The position numbers and the translations under genes were made by a program. From contig JAHLKX010000002.1 of assembly GCA_020444515.1 (NCBI GenBank), forward strand, positions 248,001 through 312,000: 64,000 bases of DNA. The letters run 5' to 3'. The first letter of the stretch is position 1; every line of letters starts with the position of its first letter. This document shows, piece by piece, positions 28,521 to 36,726 of this stretch. The notes beneath the pieces were generated by a model. That model was not told where the DNA came from and made no database searches. It saw only the letters and a program-made list of their open reading frames with translations. The stretch comes from Bacteroidota bacterium. Lineage in GTDB: Bacteria; Bacteroidota; Bacteroidia; Bacteroidales; JAADJA01.

Positions 28521-29103
28521 TTTCTTTCCACCTGAACGTCTCAATCATATGATTGATGTCAGCTTCCAGAAATTGAATGACCGGGGCGAGGGAATCGTTA
28601 TTGGGAACACTATTGAAATAAAGTGCTCCGCGCACAAAATGCGCAACACTATCGGTCACATAAAACTGGTAGGGTGAAGCTGCTCCCGAACCGGAAATAT
28701 CATAAATCAAACCATACACTTTTGTTTCCGGGTTCACAAATTGGCGGTTTTCAATACCACTGGCCTTGGGAATATGTTTCATCGCCATCGATCGGGTATC
28801 TTCGAGGTACTGGTTCAGATTATGATTGATTTTTTTATAGCTCAGGTGTAAAGTCCCTTTGAATTCTTTGAAGGTGATATTGATCCAATAAGGTTCGGCA
28901 TTGGGTAATGTATCAAATACAATTTTCGAATAAACAGGATATTCAAAACGGTAGGGGAAAGCAGTGTCGAATAGTTGATAATTTTTCTCAGGCAGATCAA
29001 TCCGGAAATAACCCCTTGGTTTTGGGTAATAATCGTTGTTACATGAAACAAATATGAAAGCAAAAAAAAGGAGCGTGAATACATATCGGTTACTAACTGT
29101 CAT
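28513..29103 (-). CDS. gldD: Gliding motility lipoprotein GldD
   Basis: This 196-residue lipoprotein has the signal TLLFFAFIFVSC (Cys21) followed by the GldD hallmark YYPKPRGYFRIDLPEKNYQLFD near residue 25. Other family sequence includes CPYRFEYPVYS-type text (FPYRFEYPVYSKI), WINITFKEFKGTLHLSYKKI and GLIYDISGSGAASPYQFYVTDS. GldD is required for gliding in Flavobacterium johnsoniae and is conserved in many non-gliding T9SS bacteria, and its exact role is unknown. It overlaps the end of gldE by 11 bases and closes the leftward mutY-ssb-gldE-gldD cluster, whose order is conserved in Bacteroidota. Its final 8 bases overlap the T9SS pseudogene on the other strand. Confidence 0.93.
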   Translation of the reverse strand: MTVSNRYVFTLLFFAFIFVSCNNDYYPKPRGYFRIDLPEKNYQLFDTAFPYRFEYPVYSKIVFDTLPNAEPYWINITFKEFKGTLHLSYKKINHNLNQYLEDTRSMAMKHIPKASGIENRQFVNPETKVYGLIYDISGSGAASPYQFYVTDSVAHFVRGALYFNSVPNNDSLAPVIQFLEADINHMIETFRWKEIN

Positions 29104-30451
29104 GTTGTGACTTTTTATTCAGTGAAACTCCCACCATTTTTATTCTTCGCTTATCTACCGTCAATACTTTAAATTCGAAGTGATGGTATTTCACGATGGT
29201 ATTTTTTTCGGGAATCTTACCGATCAGTTCGAGGATAATTCCGGCAATGGAGTCGGCGTCACCCTTTATATCGTCGAAAATTCCATCATCATCTTCTACA
29301 ATCTTACAGAAATCATGGATACTGGTTTTGGCTTCAAAAATATAATTGTTTTCATCAATTTTGCTGTATCCGATCTCGTCTTCAGGTGAATCAAATTCAT
29401 CTGAAATTTCGCCAACAATCTCTTCAATGATATCTTCCAGCGTAACAATTCCTGATGTACCCCCATATTCATCAACCACAATGGCCATATGGATTTTCTT
29501 TTCCTGGATTTCCTGTAACAAGTCGTTGATCTTTTTATTTTCAGGAACAAAAAAGGCAGGTCGAACCAATTCTTTCCAGTCGAATCCATTTTCTTTATCC
29601 AAATGGGGCAATAAGTCCTTGACATAAAGAATTCCATCAATTTTATCGAATGTTTCGGTAAAAACCGGGATGCGAGAATATCCTGATTCCTTCACCGTAT
29701 CAATCACTTCCCTGAATGACTTTTCGGAATCGATGGAAATAATATCGAGTCGTGATTTCATGATCTCTTTCACTTCGATATCGGTAAATTTTACGATTCC
29801 TTTCAGGATCTTCGTTTCTTCCTCAGGAGTATCTTTATCCACTGTAATGTCAATGGCTTCGGATAATTCGCTCATGGAAATCTCTTTGCTCTGTTTGCCC
29901 ATTTTTTTATCTATCAGCGTGGTTGTTCTAACCAGGAGGCTAGAAAGAGGGTAAAACAGCCGGATCATAAATTTTAGGGGCCGGGCCATAAATGCAGCAA
30001 ATGCAACTGGCTTTTGATTGGCAAAAATCTTTGGCATGATTTCGCCGAAAAGCAATAATAGTGTTGTAATTACGACAACTTCGATGATAAACCCCAATAT
30101 CGGAAAGCCACTAAAATCAAACAGGGAGGAAGAAATATACGCTCCCAGAATAACGATTCCAACGTTTACAAAGTTATTGGCGATCAATATGGTGGCGAGC
30201 AATCGCTTAGGAATTTCAAGCAATGATAAGATCAATTTATTGGTGGTTGAATCCTTCGTGCGGATATCGCGCAAATGGACGGGGCTTAAGGAAAAGAATG
30301 CAATTTCAGATCCCGATATCAAAGCAGAAAACAGCAATAATAGTAATATCACCAGTCCACTGATCAAAATTCCAATCGAAAAACCATCGGTCATTGTATT
30401 GGCAAGGATACCGGCAAAGGATAGGTAAGGATCGCTCTCAGCTTCTTCCAA
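29093..30451 (-). CDS. gldE: Gliding motility-associated protein GldE (CNNM/CBS transporter-like)
   Basis: This 452-residue HlyC/CorC-type membrane protein has an N-terminal CNNM (DUF21) domain with four helices (IGILISGLVILLLLLFSALISGSEIAFFSL at the start). Two CBS domains follow at about 215-335 (IMKSRLDIISIDSE, YSRIPVFTETFDKIDGILYVKDLL, MAIVVDEYGGTSGIVTLEDIIEEIVGEI), and a CorC_HlyC domain forms the end. GldE supports GldD function in gliding. The frame opens at a TTG (30451), and the N-terminal residues EEAESDPYLSF resemble family members, so I keep the TTG. The ATG at 30394 is the alternative. A TAATTTTG box on the minus strand (30485-30492) lies about 34 bases before the TTG. Confidence 0.9.
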   Translation of the reverse strand: MEEAESDPYLSFAGILANTMTDGFSIGILISGLVILLLLLFSALISGSEIAFFSLSPVHLRDIRTKDSTTNKLILSLLEIPKRLLATILIANNFVNVGIVILGAYISSSLFDFSGFPILGFIIEVVVITTLLLLFGEIMPKIFANQKPVAFAAFMARPLKFMIRLFYPLSSLLVRTTTLIDKKMGKQSKEISMSELSEAIDITVDKDTPEEETKILKGIVKFTDIEVKEIMKSRLDIISIDSEKSFREVIDTVKESGYSRIPVFTETFDKIDGILYVKDLLPHLDKENGFDWKELVRPAFFVPENKKINDLLQEIQEKKIHMAIVVDEYGGTSGIVTLEDIIEEIVGEISDEFDSPEDEIGYSKIDENNYIFEAKTSIHDFCKIVEDDDGIFDDIKGDADSIAGIILELIGKIPEKNTIVKYHHFEFKVLTVDKRRIKMVGVSLNKKSQHDS

Positions 30452-30484
30452 AGTATTCGGGTTTAATGATTATAATTTTGCTGG

Positions 30485-30492
30485 CAAAATTA
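30485..30492 (-). promoter_or_regulatory. -7 element before gldE
   Basis: On the minus strand this reads TAATTTTG (TAnnTTTG), in the 106-base gap between ssb and gldE. Transcription would start about 28 nt before the TTG start of gldE, so gldE-gldD can be expressed without mutY-ssb. Confidence 0.4.
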
Positions 30493-30557
30493 ATAAAATA
30501 TTCGAAATTTCTATTAAAGTGTAAAAAACATAACCTGCTTTGAATTAGCTTTTTAGA

Positions 30558-30986
30558 CTAGAAGGGCAAGTCGTCGTCAGGGGCTTCAATTTCGGGTTCC
30601 TCCGGTTTGGACGAAGGTTTTTGCTGGGATTGTTGAGTTTCACCCGAATCACTACTATCTTTTCTGCCAAGCATGGTCATGTTGTCTGCAAAAATCTCGG
30701 TGATGAACTTTTTTATCCCTTCCTGTTCATAGGACCGGGTTTTTATTTTTCCTTCGATGTACACTTGATTGCCTTTTTTAAGGAAACGTTCAGCTACTTC
30801 TGCGAGGCCACGCCATAATACAACATTGTGCCATTCGGTTGTGTCAACACGCTGACCTTCACGATTTTTATAAGATTCGGTTGTAGCCAAGGGAAAAGAG
30901 GCTTTTTTTACCCCATTGTCGAATGTCATGATTTCGGGATCACGCCCAAGGTTACCGATTAATATTGCTCTGTTAACTCCTGCCAT
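30558..30986 (-). CDS. ssb: Single-stranded DNA-binding protein
   Basis: This 142-residue SSB binds single-stranded DNA in replication, repair and recombination. The OB-fold covers residues 1-105: MAGVNRAILIGNLGRDPEI at the start, TEWHNVVLWRGLAEVAERFLKKGNQVYIEGKIKTRSYE in the middle, FITEIFADNMTMLG at the end. A short Gln/Ser/Glu-rich linker leads to the acidic C-terminal tip DDDLPF, which recruits partner proteins. Length and parts are complete. It lies between mutY (63 bases upstream) and gldE, the usual Bacteroidota neighbourhood. Confidence 0.96.
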   Translation of the reverse strand: MAGVNRAILIGNLGRDPEIMTFDNGVKKASFPLATTESYKNREGQRVDTTEWHNVVLWRGLAEVAERFLKKGNQVYIEGKIKTRSYEQEGIKKFITEIFADNMTMLGRKDSSDSGETQQSQQKPSSKPEEPEIEAPDDDLPF

Positions 30987-31049
30987 ATCGTTTTAATTTT
31001 GATTGGTTTTGTATTGCAAAATTACGATTTTTTAAATGATGTTGGTACA

Positions 31050-32132
31050 TCAAAAGACATTATTTTCGATCCTAAATCGATCGATCAATCGAGGAATGGC
31101 ATAGGAGGAAACATCCTGGGCATTAATCTTAATTGAGTTGCTTATTGACAAGGCAGACAGGATATTTGAAAGAGCCTCTTCCTTTGCCTCAATGCGGAAA
31201 AATCGGGCATGAATTTGCTGATGAGTAAGGATGTGCCGATAGTCATTGAAAGGTTGGCTGATGTTGATTTCTGTGTTTTTAATACCACCCATCTGTAGTT
31301 TGTTTTTAAGCTTTCGGATCGACCACAGAGTGGAATCTTCCCTGCCGGGAAATTCATAAAGATTTTTCCAAATGTCTTGGTGGGTTCTTTTGGATAACCA
31401 AATTTCGGTTGAAGAAGATCCTTTATCAATTAAAACCAGGTAATTAAAAAATCGTTTTTTTGTTTTAATCTTTGGTTCTTTTCGGGGAAGAAGGCCTACC
31501 ATGTTTTTTTTCAGGGCTTCGCAATCCTTCTTGAATATACAGGTATTACAGTCGGGATTGGCAGGTTTACAGTGCAGGGCTCCAAACTCCATCACTGCCT
31601 GATTAAAGGTTCCGGGATCTTTGGGACTTATCAACTTCTGAAGTTTTTGGAGAATCTCTTTTTTCCCTTTGTTTGTATTTACTGGCGTATCAATACCATA
31701 AATCCGGCTGATGACACGCATAACATTTCCATCAACGACTGGGTAGGGTTTTCCAAAGGCAATTGAAGCAATGGCAGCTGCTGTATAATCTCCTATTCCT
31801 GGCAGTTCCAGGATTGCATCATACGTCTCAGGAATCCAGCCCCCATGCTGGATGACAATTTGTTTTGCTGCTTTATGCAGGTTTCGGGCGCGGGTGTAAT
31901 AACCAAGCCCCTGCCAATGTTTCAAGACCTGATCCTCAGTGGCATTGGCCAGGCTAAAAACATCCGGGAATCTTTGGCTGAAACGGTGATAATAACTCAT
32001 TCCCTGATCGATACGGGTTTGTTGAAGGATTATTTCCGAAAGCCAGATCAAGTAAGGATCTTTCGTTTTTCGCCAGGGAAGATCCCGTTTATTTTGTAAA
32101 TACCATCGTCTAATTTTTTGTTCAAATTTCAT
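31050..32132 (-). CDS. mutY: A/G-specific adenine DNA glycosylase
   Basis: This 360-residue base-excision repair enzyme removes adenine mispaired with 8-oxoguanine. The catalytic glutamate lies in WLSEIILQQTRIDQG near residue 33. The helix-hairpin-helix is LPGIGDYTAAAIASIAFG near 108-125, with the catalytic aspartate in PVVDGNVMRVISR. Four cysteines in the pattern CKPANPDCNTCIFKKDC near 187-203 bind the [4Fe-4S] cluster. A C-terminal NUDIX-like domain (from about 225) recognises 8-oxoG and includes HILTHQQIHARFF. The longest frame starts at a TTG at 32141 that is part of a minus-strand -7 box, so I place the start at the ATG at 32132 (MKFEQKIRRWY). Confidence 0.95.
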   Translation of the reverse strand: MKFEQKIRRWYLQNKRDLPWRKTKDPYLIWLSEIILQQTRIDQGMSYYHRFSQRFPDVFSLANATEDQVLKHWQGLGYYTRARNLHKAAKQIVIQHGGWIPETYDAILELPGIGDYTAAAIASIAFGKPYPVVDGNVMRVISRIYGIDTPVNTNKGKKEILQKLQKLISPKDPGTFNQAVMEFGALHCKPANPDCNTCIFKKDCEALKKNMVGLLPRKEPKIKTKKRFFNYLVLIDKGSSSTEIWLSKRTHQDIWKNLYEFPGREDSTLWSIRKLKNKLQMGGIKNTEINISQPFNDYRHILTHQQIHARFFRIEAKEEALSNILSALSISNSIKINAQDVSSYAIPRLIDRFRIENNVF

Positions 32133-32138
32133 CGGGAA

Positions 32139-32146
32139 CAAATTTA
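32139..32146 (-). promoter_or_regulatory. -7 element at the mutY start
   Basis: On the minus strand this reads TAAATTTG and ends 6 bases before the mutY ATG (32132). The longer TTG-initiated frame begins inside this box, which argues for the ATG. The transcript would have almost no leader. Confidence 0.42.
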
Positions 32147-32179
32147 ATAACAGTCAGTTAAAAAAACCCGGATATTCTA

Positions 32180-32206
32180 TTGCATTTAAAAAAATTTATA
32201 TATTTG
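32180..32206 (+). promoter_or_regulatory. Promoter of the HU gene
   Basis: TTG at 32180-32182 and TATATTTG at 32199-32206 are 16 bp apart, close to the Bacteroidota -33/-7 promoter (TTTG ... TAnnTTTG). The predicted start near 32212 gives a leader of about 43 nt before the ATG at 32255. Confidence 0.55.
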
Positions 32207-32254
32207 CAGCCCTTATTGAAATTATTGAATTACAGAATATAAAAACGAATTATC

Positions 32255-32539
32255 ATGACAAAAGCAGAAATCGTTGCAGAAATTTCGAATAAAACAGGAA
32301 TTGAAAAAGTAACTGTACAGCATACTGTAGAGGCCTTTATGGATGTAGTTAAAGATTCGATGGTTAACGGTGAAAATGTATATCTCCGCGGATTTGGAAG
32401 TTTCGTTATTAAAAAAAGAGCTGAAAAAACCGGTAGGAACATCTCCAAAAATACCACCATTATTATTCCTGCTCACAATATACCAGCCTTCAAACCTGCA
32501 AAAACTTTTGTAAACGAAGTTAAAAAAAGCGTTAAGTAG
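32255..32539 (+). CDS. HU family DNA-binding protein
   Basis: This 94-residue histone-like protein of the HU/IHF family binds and bends DNA. The N-terminal helices read MTKAEIVAEISNKTGIEKVTVQHTVEAFMDVVKDSM. The hinge GENVYLRGFGSFVIKKRAEKTGRNISKNTTIIIP leads to the DNA-binding arm, and AFKPAKTFVNEVKKSVK closes the body. The arm contains AHNIPAFKPAK in place of the more common PARNPAT-type text. This variant is usual for Bacteroidota HU proteins, and I do not assign HU against IHF. It has a clear promoter and is followed by a tiny ribosomal-type gene and a terminator. Confidence 0.93.
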   Translation: MTKAEIVAEISNKTGIEKVTVQHTVEAFMDVVKDSMVNGENVYLRGFGSFVIKKRAEKTGRNISKNTTIIIPAHNIPAFKPAKTFVNEVKKSVK

Positions 32540-32563
32540 TTATTTTATCTAAATCAATGGATT

Positions 32564-32653
32564 ATGCCAAGCGGGAAAAAGAGAAAACGACATAAGATGG
32601 CGACCCATAAGCGGAAAAAACGCTTACGGAAAAACAGACATAAAAAGAAATAA
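32564..32653 (+). CDS. 29-residue AURKAIP1/COX24-type basic protein (mS38/bS22-like)
   Basis: This very small open frame has start ATG at 32564 and stop TAA at 32651-32653. The product, MPSGKKRKRHKMATHKRKK followed by RLRKNRHKKK, is almost entirely Lys, Arg and His. KRKRHKMATHKRKKRLRKNRH matches the AURKAIP1/COX24 (DUF1713) pattern, whose members are small-subunit ribosomal proteins in mitochondria (mS38) and actinobacteria (bS22). A ribosomal role here is an inference. It lies 24 bases after the HU stop and just ahead of a strong terminator, so it is probably cotranscribed with HU. Confidence 0.8.
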   Translation: MPSGKKRKRHKMATHKRKKRLRKNRHKKK

Positions 32654-32666
32654 ATTGATCTTTTGA

Positions 32667-32710
32667 GTTTAAAACATAATGCTTCGGTATTATGTTTTAA
32701 ACGTTTTTTA
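32667..32710 (+). terminator. Strong rho-independent terminator with TTCG tetraloop
   Basis: GTTTAAAACATAATGC pairs with GTATTATGTTTTAAAC (16 bp with one G-T pair) around a TTCG tetraloop, followed by GTTTTTTA. It ends the HU/small-protein transcript 14 bases after the stop codon. Confidence 0.88.
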
Positions 32711-32791
32711 CCTCCAAATTTTCTTTTCGGCTCTCTCCACTTTACGTCAGCGGTGTATTTCCGCGACTAAGAATTGAAAATACATACTAAT

Positions 32792-34342
32792 GTGAACAAA
32801 GAATTAATTATTAACTCAGGTGCTTCAGAGGTTGAAATTGCGCTGCTTGAAGAAAAGGCCCTGGTTGAGTTACACAAGGAGAAGAACGATACCAGCTTCG
32901 CGGTGGGAGATGTTTACCTGGGCAAGGTGAGAAAAATCATGCCTGGGCTGAATGCTGCTTTCGTAGATGTTGGGTACGAAAAAGATGCTTTTCTTCATTA
33001 TCTTGACCTTGGGCCTCAGGTTCTATCACTCCATAAAATGACCCGATTAACCTTGCAGGGCAGGTTAAAGGGGCTCACCCTCGACAATTTTAAACTCGAG
33101 AAGGACATCGAAAAGACCGGTAAGATCACAGAAGTACTTACAGCCGGACAGCAAATTTTGATTCAGGTAGCCAAAGAGCCTATTTCTACAAAAGGTCCCA
33201 GGGTTTCCTCTGAACTCTCATTTGCCGGAAGATTTCTGGTGCTTGTACCCTTCTCAAACCGGATTTCAATTTCACAAAGGATCAAGAGCCTTGATGAGCG
33301 CAAACGGCTTAAAAGGTTAATTCAAAGTATTAAACCAAATAACTTTGGTGTCATTATCCGGACTGTGGCTGAACATAAAAAAGTTGCCGATCTTGATAAT
33401 GATTTGAAAAGTCTGGTGAAGAAATGGGAACTTCTGGTTAAAAAATTGAACAGGGCGGAACCTCCAACGAAAATTGTTAGTGAATTGGACAGAACATCAG
33501 CCATATTGCGTGATGTCCTGAATGAATCGTTCAATAGCATCATCATCAATGACCAGACCCTTTATGATGAGACCCGGAATTACCTGAATTCAATTGCTCC
33601 TGATAAAACCAATATTGTAAAGCTTTACAAAGGTAGGCGACCGGTTTTTGAGAATTTTGGGATAGATAAACAAATTAAAAATTCTTTTGGTCGAATTGTG
33701 ACCATCCGAAGTGGGATTTATCTCATCATTGAACACACCGAGGCCCTTCATGTGATTGATATCAACAGCGGCCATAGAGTAAATAAAGAAAACAGCCAGG
33801 AAGAAAATGCCCTTGCCGTTAATCTTGAGGCGGCAGCTGAATTGGCAAGGCAACTTCGATTAAGGGATATGGGCGGCATCATTGTGATTGATTTCATTGA
33901 TATGAAACAATCCCAAAACAGACGAAAGCTATTTCAAAAGCTCAAAGAAGAGATGTCGAAAGACCGGGCCAAACATACCATTCTTCCCCCCAGTAAATTT
34001 GGTTTGGTGCAGATTACCCGTCAGAGGGTCCGGCCGGAAATGAATGTCGAAAATGCGGAAAAATGTCCTGTCTGCGGCGGTTCAGGTGAAATCAAACCCA
34101 GTATCCTATTGATCGATGAAGTGGAAAATAATATCCGCTATCTGATCCAGGAACAAAACGAAAAATATTTGAAACTGGCTGTTCATCCTTTCCTCTATGC
34201 TTATCTTAGATCGGGACTTCCTTCACCCAGAATGAAATGGTATCAAAAATACAAAGTATGGGTAAGGCTGATGCCGGTCAATACTTATCACTTGTTGGAG
34301 TATCATTTTTTCAATAAAAATGATGATCAAATAAAAATTTGA
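32792..34342 (+). CDS. rng: Ribonuclease G (Rne/Rng family)
   Basis: This endoribonuclease of about 516 residues acts in rRNA maturation and mRNA turnover. The N-terminal S1-like domain reads VGDVYLGKVRKIMPGLNAAFVDVGYEKDAFLHYLDL. Next come the 5'-sensor region, then the DNase I-like catalytic part with HVIDINSGHRV and IVIDFIDMK giving the metal-binding aspartates. The zinc-link is CPVCGGSGEIKPS near 430. The longest frame starts at a TTG (32774), but relatives begin right at the sequence VNKELIINSGASEVEIALLEEK, so I take the GTG at 32792. The unstructured C-terminus of RNase E is absent. Confidence 0.94.
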   Translation: MNKELIINSGASEVEIALLEEKALVELHKEKNDTSFAVGDVYLGKVRKIMPGLNAAFVDVGYEKDAFLHYLDLGPQVLSLHKMTRLTLQGRLKGLTLDNFKLEKDIEKTGKITEVLTAGQQILIQVAKEPISTKGPRVSSELSFAGRFLVLVPFSNRISISQRIKSLDERKRLKRLIQSIKPNNFGVIIRTVAEHKKVADLDNDLKSLVKKWELLVKKLNRAEPPTKIVSELDRTSAILRDVLNESFNSIIINDQTLYDETRNYLNSIAPDKTNIVKLYKGRRPVFENFGIDKQIKNSFGRIVTIRSGIYLIIEHTEALHVIDINSGHRVNKENSQEENALAVNLEAAAELARQLRLRDMGGIIVIDFIDMKQSQNRRKLFQKLKEEMSKDRAKHTILPPSKFGLVQITRQRVRPEMNVENAEKCPVCGGSGEIKPSILLIDEVENNIRYLIQEQNEKYLKLAVHPFLYAYLRSGLPSPRMKWYQKYKVWVRLMPVNTYHLLEYHFFNKNDDQIKI

Positions 34343-34414
34343 TCGGGTGTTCGATCTTCTTGTGTTTTTAAAGAAATTTGCAAACCCAAACGCGAATCTG
34401 AAAATTTTGAATAG

Positions 34415-35407
34415 ATGGATGTAGTTTTAAGCGGAATAAGACCTACGGGAAACCTTCATTTGGGAAATTATTTTGGTGCATTGCGGAATTTTACCAAAAT
34501 GCAACATGAGAATAATTGCTATTTTTTTATTGCAGATTATCATTCCCTCACCACGCATCCTACGCCCGAACATCTCCAGGAAAATGTAAAACAGGTTCTG
34601 GTAGAGTATCTGGCAGCGGGTCTCGATCCCGAGGTTGCTACCATTTATGTTCAGAGTGATCTTCCCGAAACCGCAGAGTTGTATCTTTTTCTCAATATGA
34701 ATGCCTATAAGGGAGAGTTGGAACGGGTAACCACCTTTAAGGAAAAAGCCAAAACACAACCCAATAATATCAATGCAGGTTTACTGACTTATCCCACGCT
34801 CATGGCGGCTGATATTCTTATTCATCGGGCCCATAAAGTGCCTGTGGGTAAAGACCAGGAGCAGCATCTTGAAATGACCCGTACCTTTGCCAACCGTTTT
34901 AACAGGCTTTATAAGGTGGATTATTTCCCGGAACCGGTAGCCTACAATTTTGGTGAAGACCTGATCAAGATTCCCGGTCTTGACGGATCCGGGAAAATGG
35001 GTAAATCAGAAGGTGAAGGAAATGCCATTTTTTTAGCCGATGAACCGGCAGTGATCCGTAAAAAAGTGATGCGTGCTGTTACCGATGCAGGACCCCAGGA
35101 GATGAATGCCCCTAAGCCGGACCCTATCCGGAATCTTTTTGCCATCATGGAGGCTGTTTCATCACCTGATACCGTTGCTTATTTCGATGAAAAATACAAT
35201 GCTTGCCAAATACGTTATGGTGATATGAAAAAACAGCTGGCTGAAGATATTATCCTGTTTACGGAACCACTTCGTGAAAAGATCAAAGCACTTTCAGCTG
35301 ATGATAACTATATCAGGAAAGTCATGGAAATGGGCAAGGAAAAAGCGCACCAGTCAGGTGGTCGTACTGTTCGCGAAGTCCGGGAGATCATCGGATTCAG
35401 ACCCTGA
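34415..35407 (+). CDS. trpS: Tryptophan--tRNA ligase
   Basis: This 330-residue class I synthetase charges tRNA-Trp. The HIGH-type motif is GIRPTGNLHLGNYFGAL near the N-terminus, and the KMSKS-type motif is LDGSGKMGKSEGEGNAI near 190-203. FFIADYHSLTTHPTPE and KVPVGKDQEQHLEMTRTFANRFN are typical of the bacterial enzyme. The C-terminal helical domain includes YGDMKKQLAEDIILFTEPLREKI. Length is normal. The ATG at 34415 follows RNase G by 72 bases. Confidence 0.97.
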   Translation: MDVVLSGIRPTGNLHLGNYFGALRNFTKMQHENNCYFFIADYHSLTTHPTPEHLQENVKQVLVEYLAAGLDPEVATIYVQSDLPETAELYLFLNMNAYKGELERVTTFKEKAKTQPNNINAGLLTYPTLMAADILIHRAHKVPVGKDQEQHLEMTRTFANRFNRLYKVDYFPEPVAYNFGEDLIKIPGLDGSGKMGKSEGEGNAIFLADEPAVIRKKVMRAVTDAGPQEMNAPKPDPIRNLFAIMEAVSSPDTVAYFDEKYNACQIRYGDMKKQLAEDIILFTEPLREKIKALSADDNYIRKVMEMGKEKAHQSGGRTVREVREIIGFRP

Positions 35408-35445
35408 CCTAAATGCTGGCTAAAATTTAATGAATTCTTTTTTGT

Positions 35446-36657
35446 ATGCCTGAATTGATTGATACCGCTATACGCAGTGAAACGGCTGTTTTGATCGGGG
35501 TGATCACCCGCGATGAGACAGAGGAACGTGTACATGAATACCTGGAAGAACTTGCATTTCTTGCCGATACAGCTGGTGCCATTACCAAAAAACGTTTTGT
35601 TCAAAAACTGAACTCCCTTGATCCCAGGACTTTTGTCGGTTCCGGCAAATTGTTTGAAATAGCAGGATATGTGCAGGAAAATAAAATAGATATTGCCATT
35701 TTCGATGATGAACTGAGCCCTTCACAGATGCGCAATATTGAAAGGGAGCTCAAATGCCGGATTCTCGATCGCAACAACCTGATCCTTGACATCTTTGCCC
35801 GTCGTGCCCGAACTGCCCACGCCAAAACGCAAGTAGAACTTGCTCAATATCAATATTTGTTGCCCCGGCTGACCCGCATGTGGACCCACCTCGAACGTCA
35901 ACGTGGAGGTATTGGCTTAAGAGGTCCGGGTGAAACGGAGATTGAAACCGACCGCCGGATCATTCGCGACCGGATTTCATTGTTGAAAAAAAAGCTTGAA
36001 AAAATCGATAAACAAAAGGCCACACAACGCGGTAACCGCGGTAGTATGGTGCAGGTAGCCCTGGTGGGTTATACCAATGTGGGTAAATCCACCATCATGA
36101 ACCTGTTGAGTAAGTCGGATGTTTTTGCTGAAAATAAGCTATTTGCAACCCTTGATACCACTGTTAGAAAGGTGGTACTGGGAAACCTTCCGTTTCTTTT
36201 ATCCGATACCGTTGGATTTATCCGAAAACTTCCTCATGATCTGGTCGAGTCATTTAAATCTACGCTTGACGAAGTGCGAGAGTCGGATTTATTGATCCAT
36301 GTAGTGGATATTTCCCATCCTGATTTTGAAGAACAGATCCATGTGGTAAAACAAACCCTGGCAGAAATTGATGCCAATGGGAAACCCACGATCATGCTTT
36401 TTAATAAAATTGATGCTTATCATTTCATACAAAAAGAGGAAGATGATCTAACCCCACCCACCAAAGAAAACCTCAGCCTTGAGGAACTCAAAAGAACCTG
36501 GATGGCCAAATCAGAATATCCGTCATTGTTTATTTCGGCAACACAAAAAGAAAATATTGACGAATTGCGCAAGGTGATTTATGAGGAGGTAAAGAAAATT
36601 CACATCAAACGGTATCCGTATAATAATTTTCTTTTCGATAATCCTGGTGCAGTTTAG
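35446..36657 (+). CDS. hflX: GTPase HflX
   Basis: This 403-residue ribosome-associated GTPase splits stalled or stress-inactivated ribosomes. The N-terminal HflX domain includes TFVGSGKLFEIAGYV, FDDELSPSQMRNIE and ILDRNNLILDIFARRARTAHAKTQVELAQ. The GTPase domain has G1 GYTNVGKSTIMN near 208, the G2 threonine in TLDTTVRKV, G3 DTVGFIRKLP and G4 NKID near 320. RGPGETEIETDRR, the family linker motif, is intact. It lies 38 bases after trpS on the same strand. Confidence 0.96.
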   Translation: MPELIDTAIRSETAVLIGVITRDETEERVHEYLEELAFLADTAGAITKKRFVQKLNSLDPRTFVGSGKLFEIAGYVQENKIDIAIFDDELSPSQMRNIERELKCRILDRNNLILDIFARRARTAHAKTQVELAQYQYLLPRLTRMWTHLERQRGGIGLRGPGETEIETDRRIIRDRISLLKKKLEKIDKQKATQRGNRGSMVQVALVGYTNVGKSTIMNLLSKSDVFAENKLFATLDTTVRKVVLGNLPFLLSDTVGFIRKLPHDLVESFKSTLDEVRESDLLIHVVDISHPDFEEQIHVVKQTLAEIDANGKPTIMLFNKIDAYHFIQKEEDDLTPPTKENLSLEELKRTWMAKSEYPSLFISATQKENIDELRKVIYEEVKKIHIKRYPYNNFLFDNPGAV

Positions 36658-36696
36658 ACATTAACCCAGTTCGTTTTCTTTTTTAGCTCTTTTCAA

Positions 36697-36704
36697 TATC
36701 TTTG
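36697..36704 (+). promoter_or_regulatory. -7 element before lnt
   Basis: TATCTTTG fits TAnnTTTG and ends 22 bases before the ATG at 36727, giving a leader of about 17 nt. A clear -33 TTG is not seen. Confidence 0.4.
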
Positions 36705-36726
36705 TCACATCATCTTATCCTCAACA

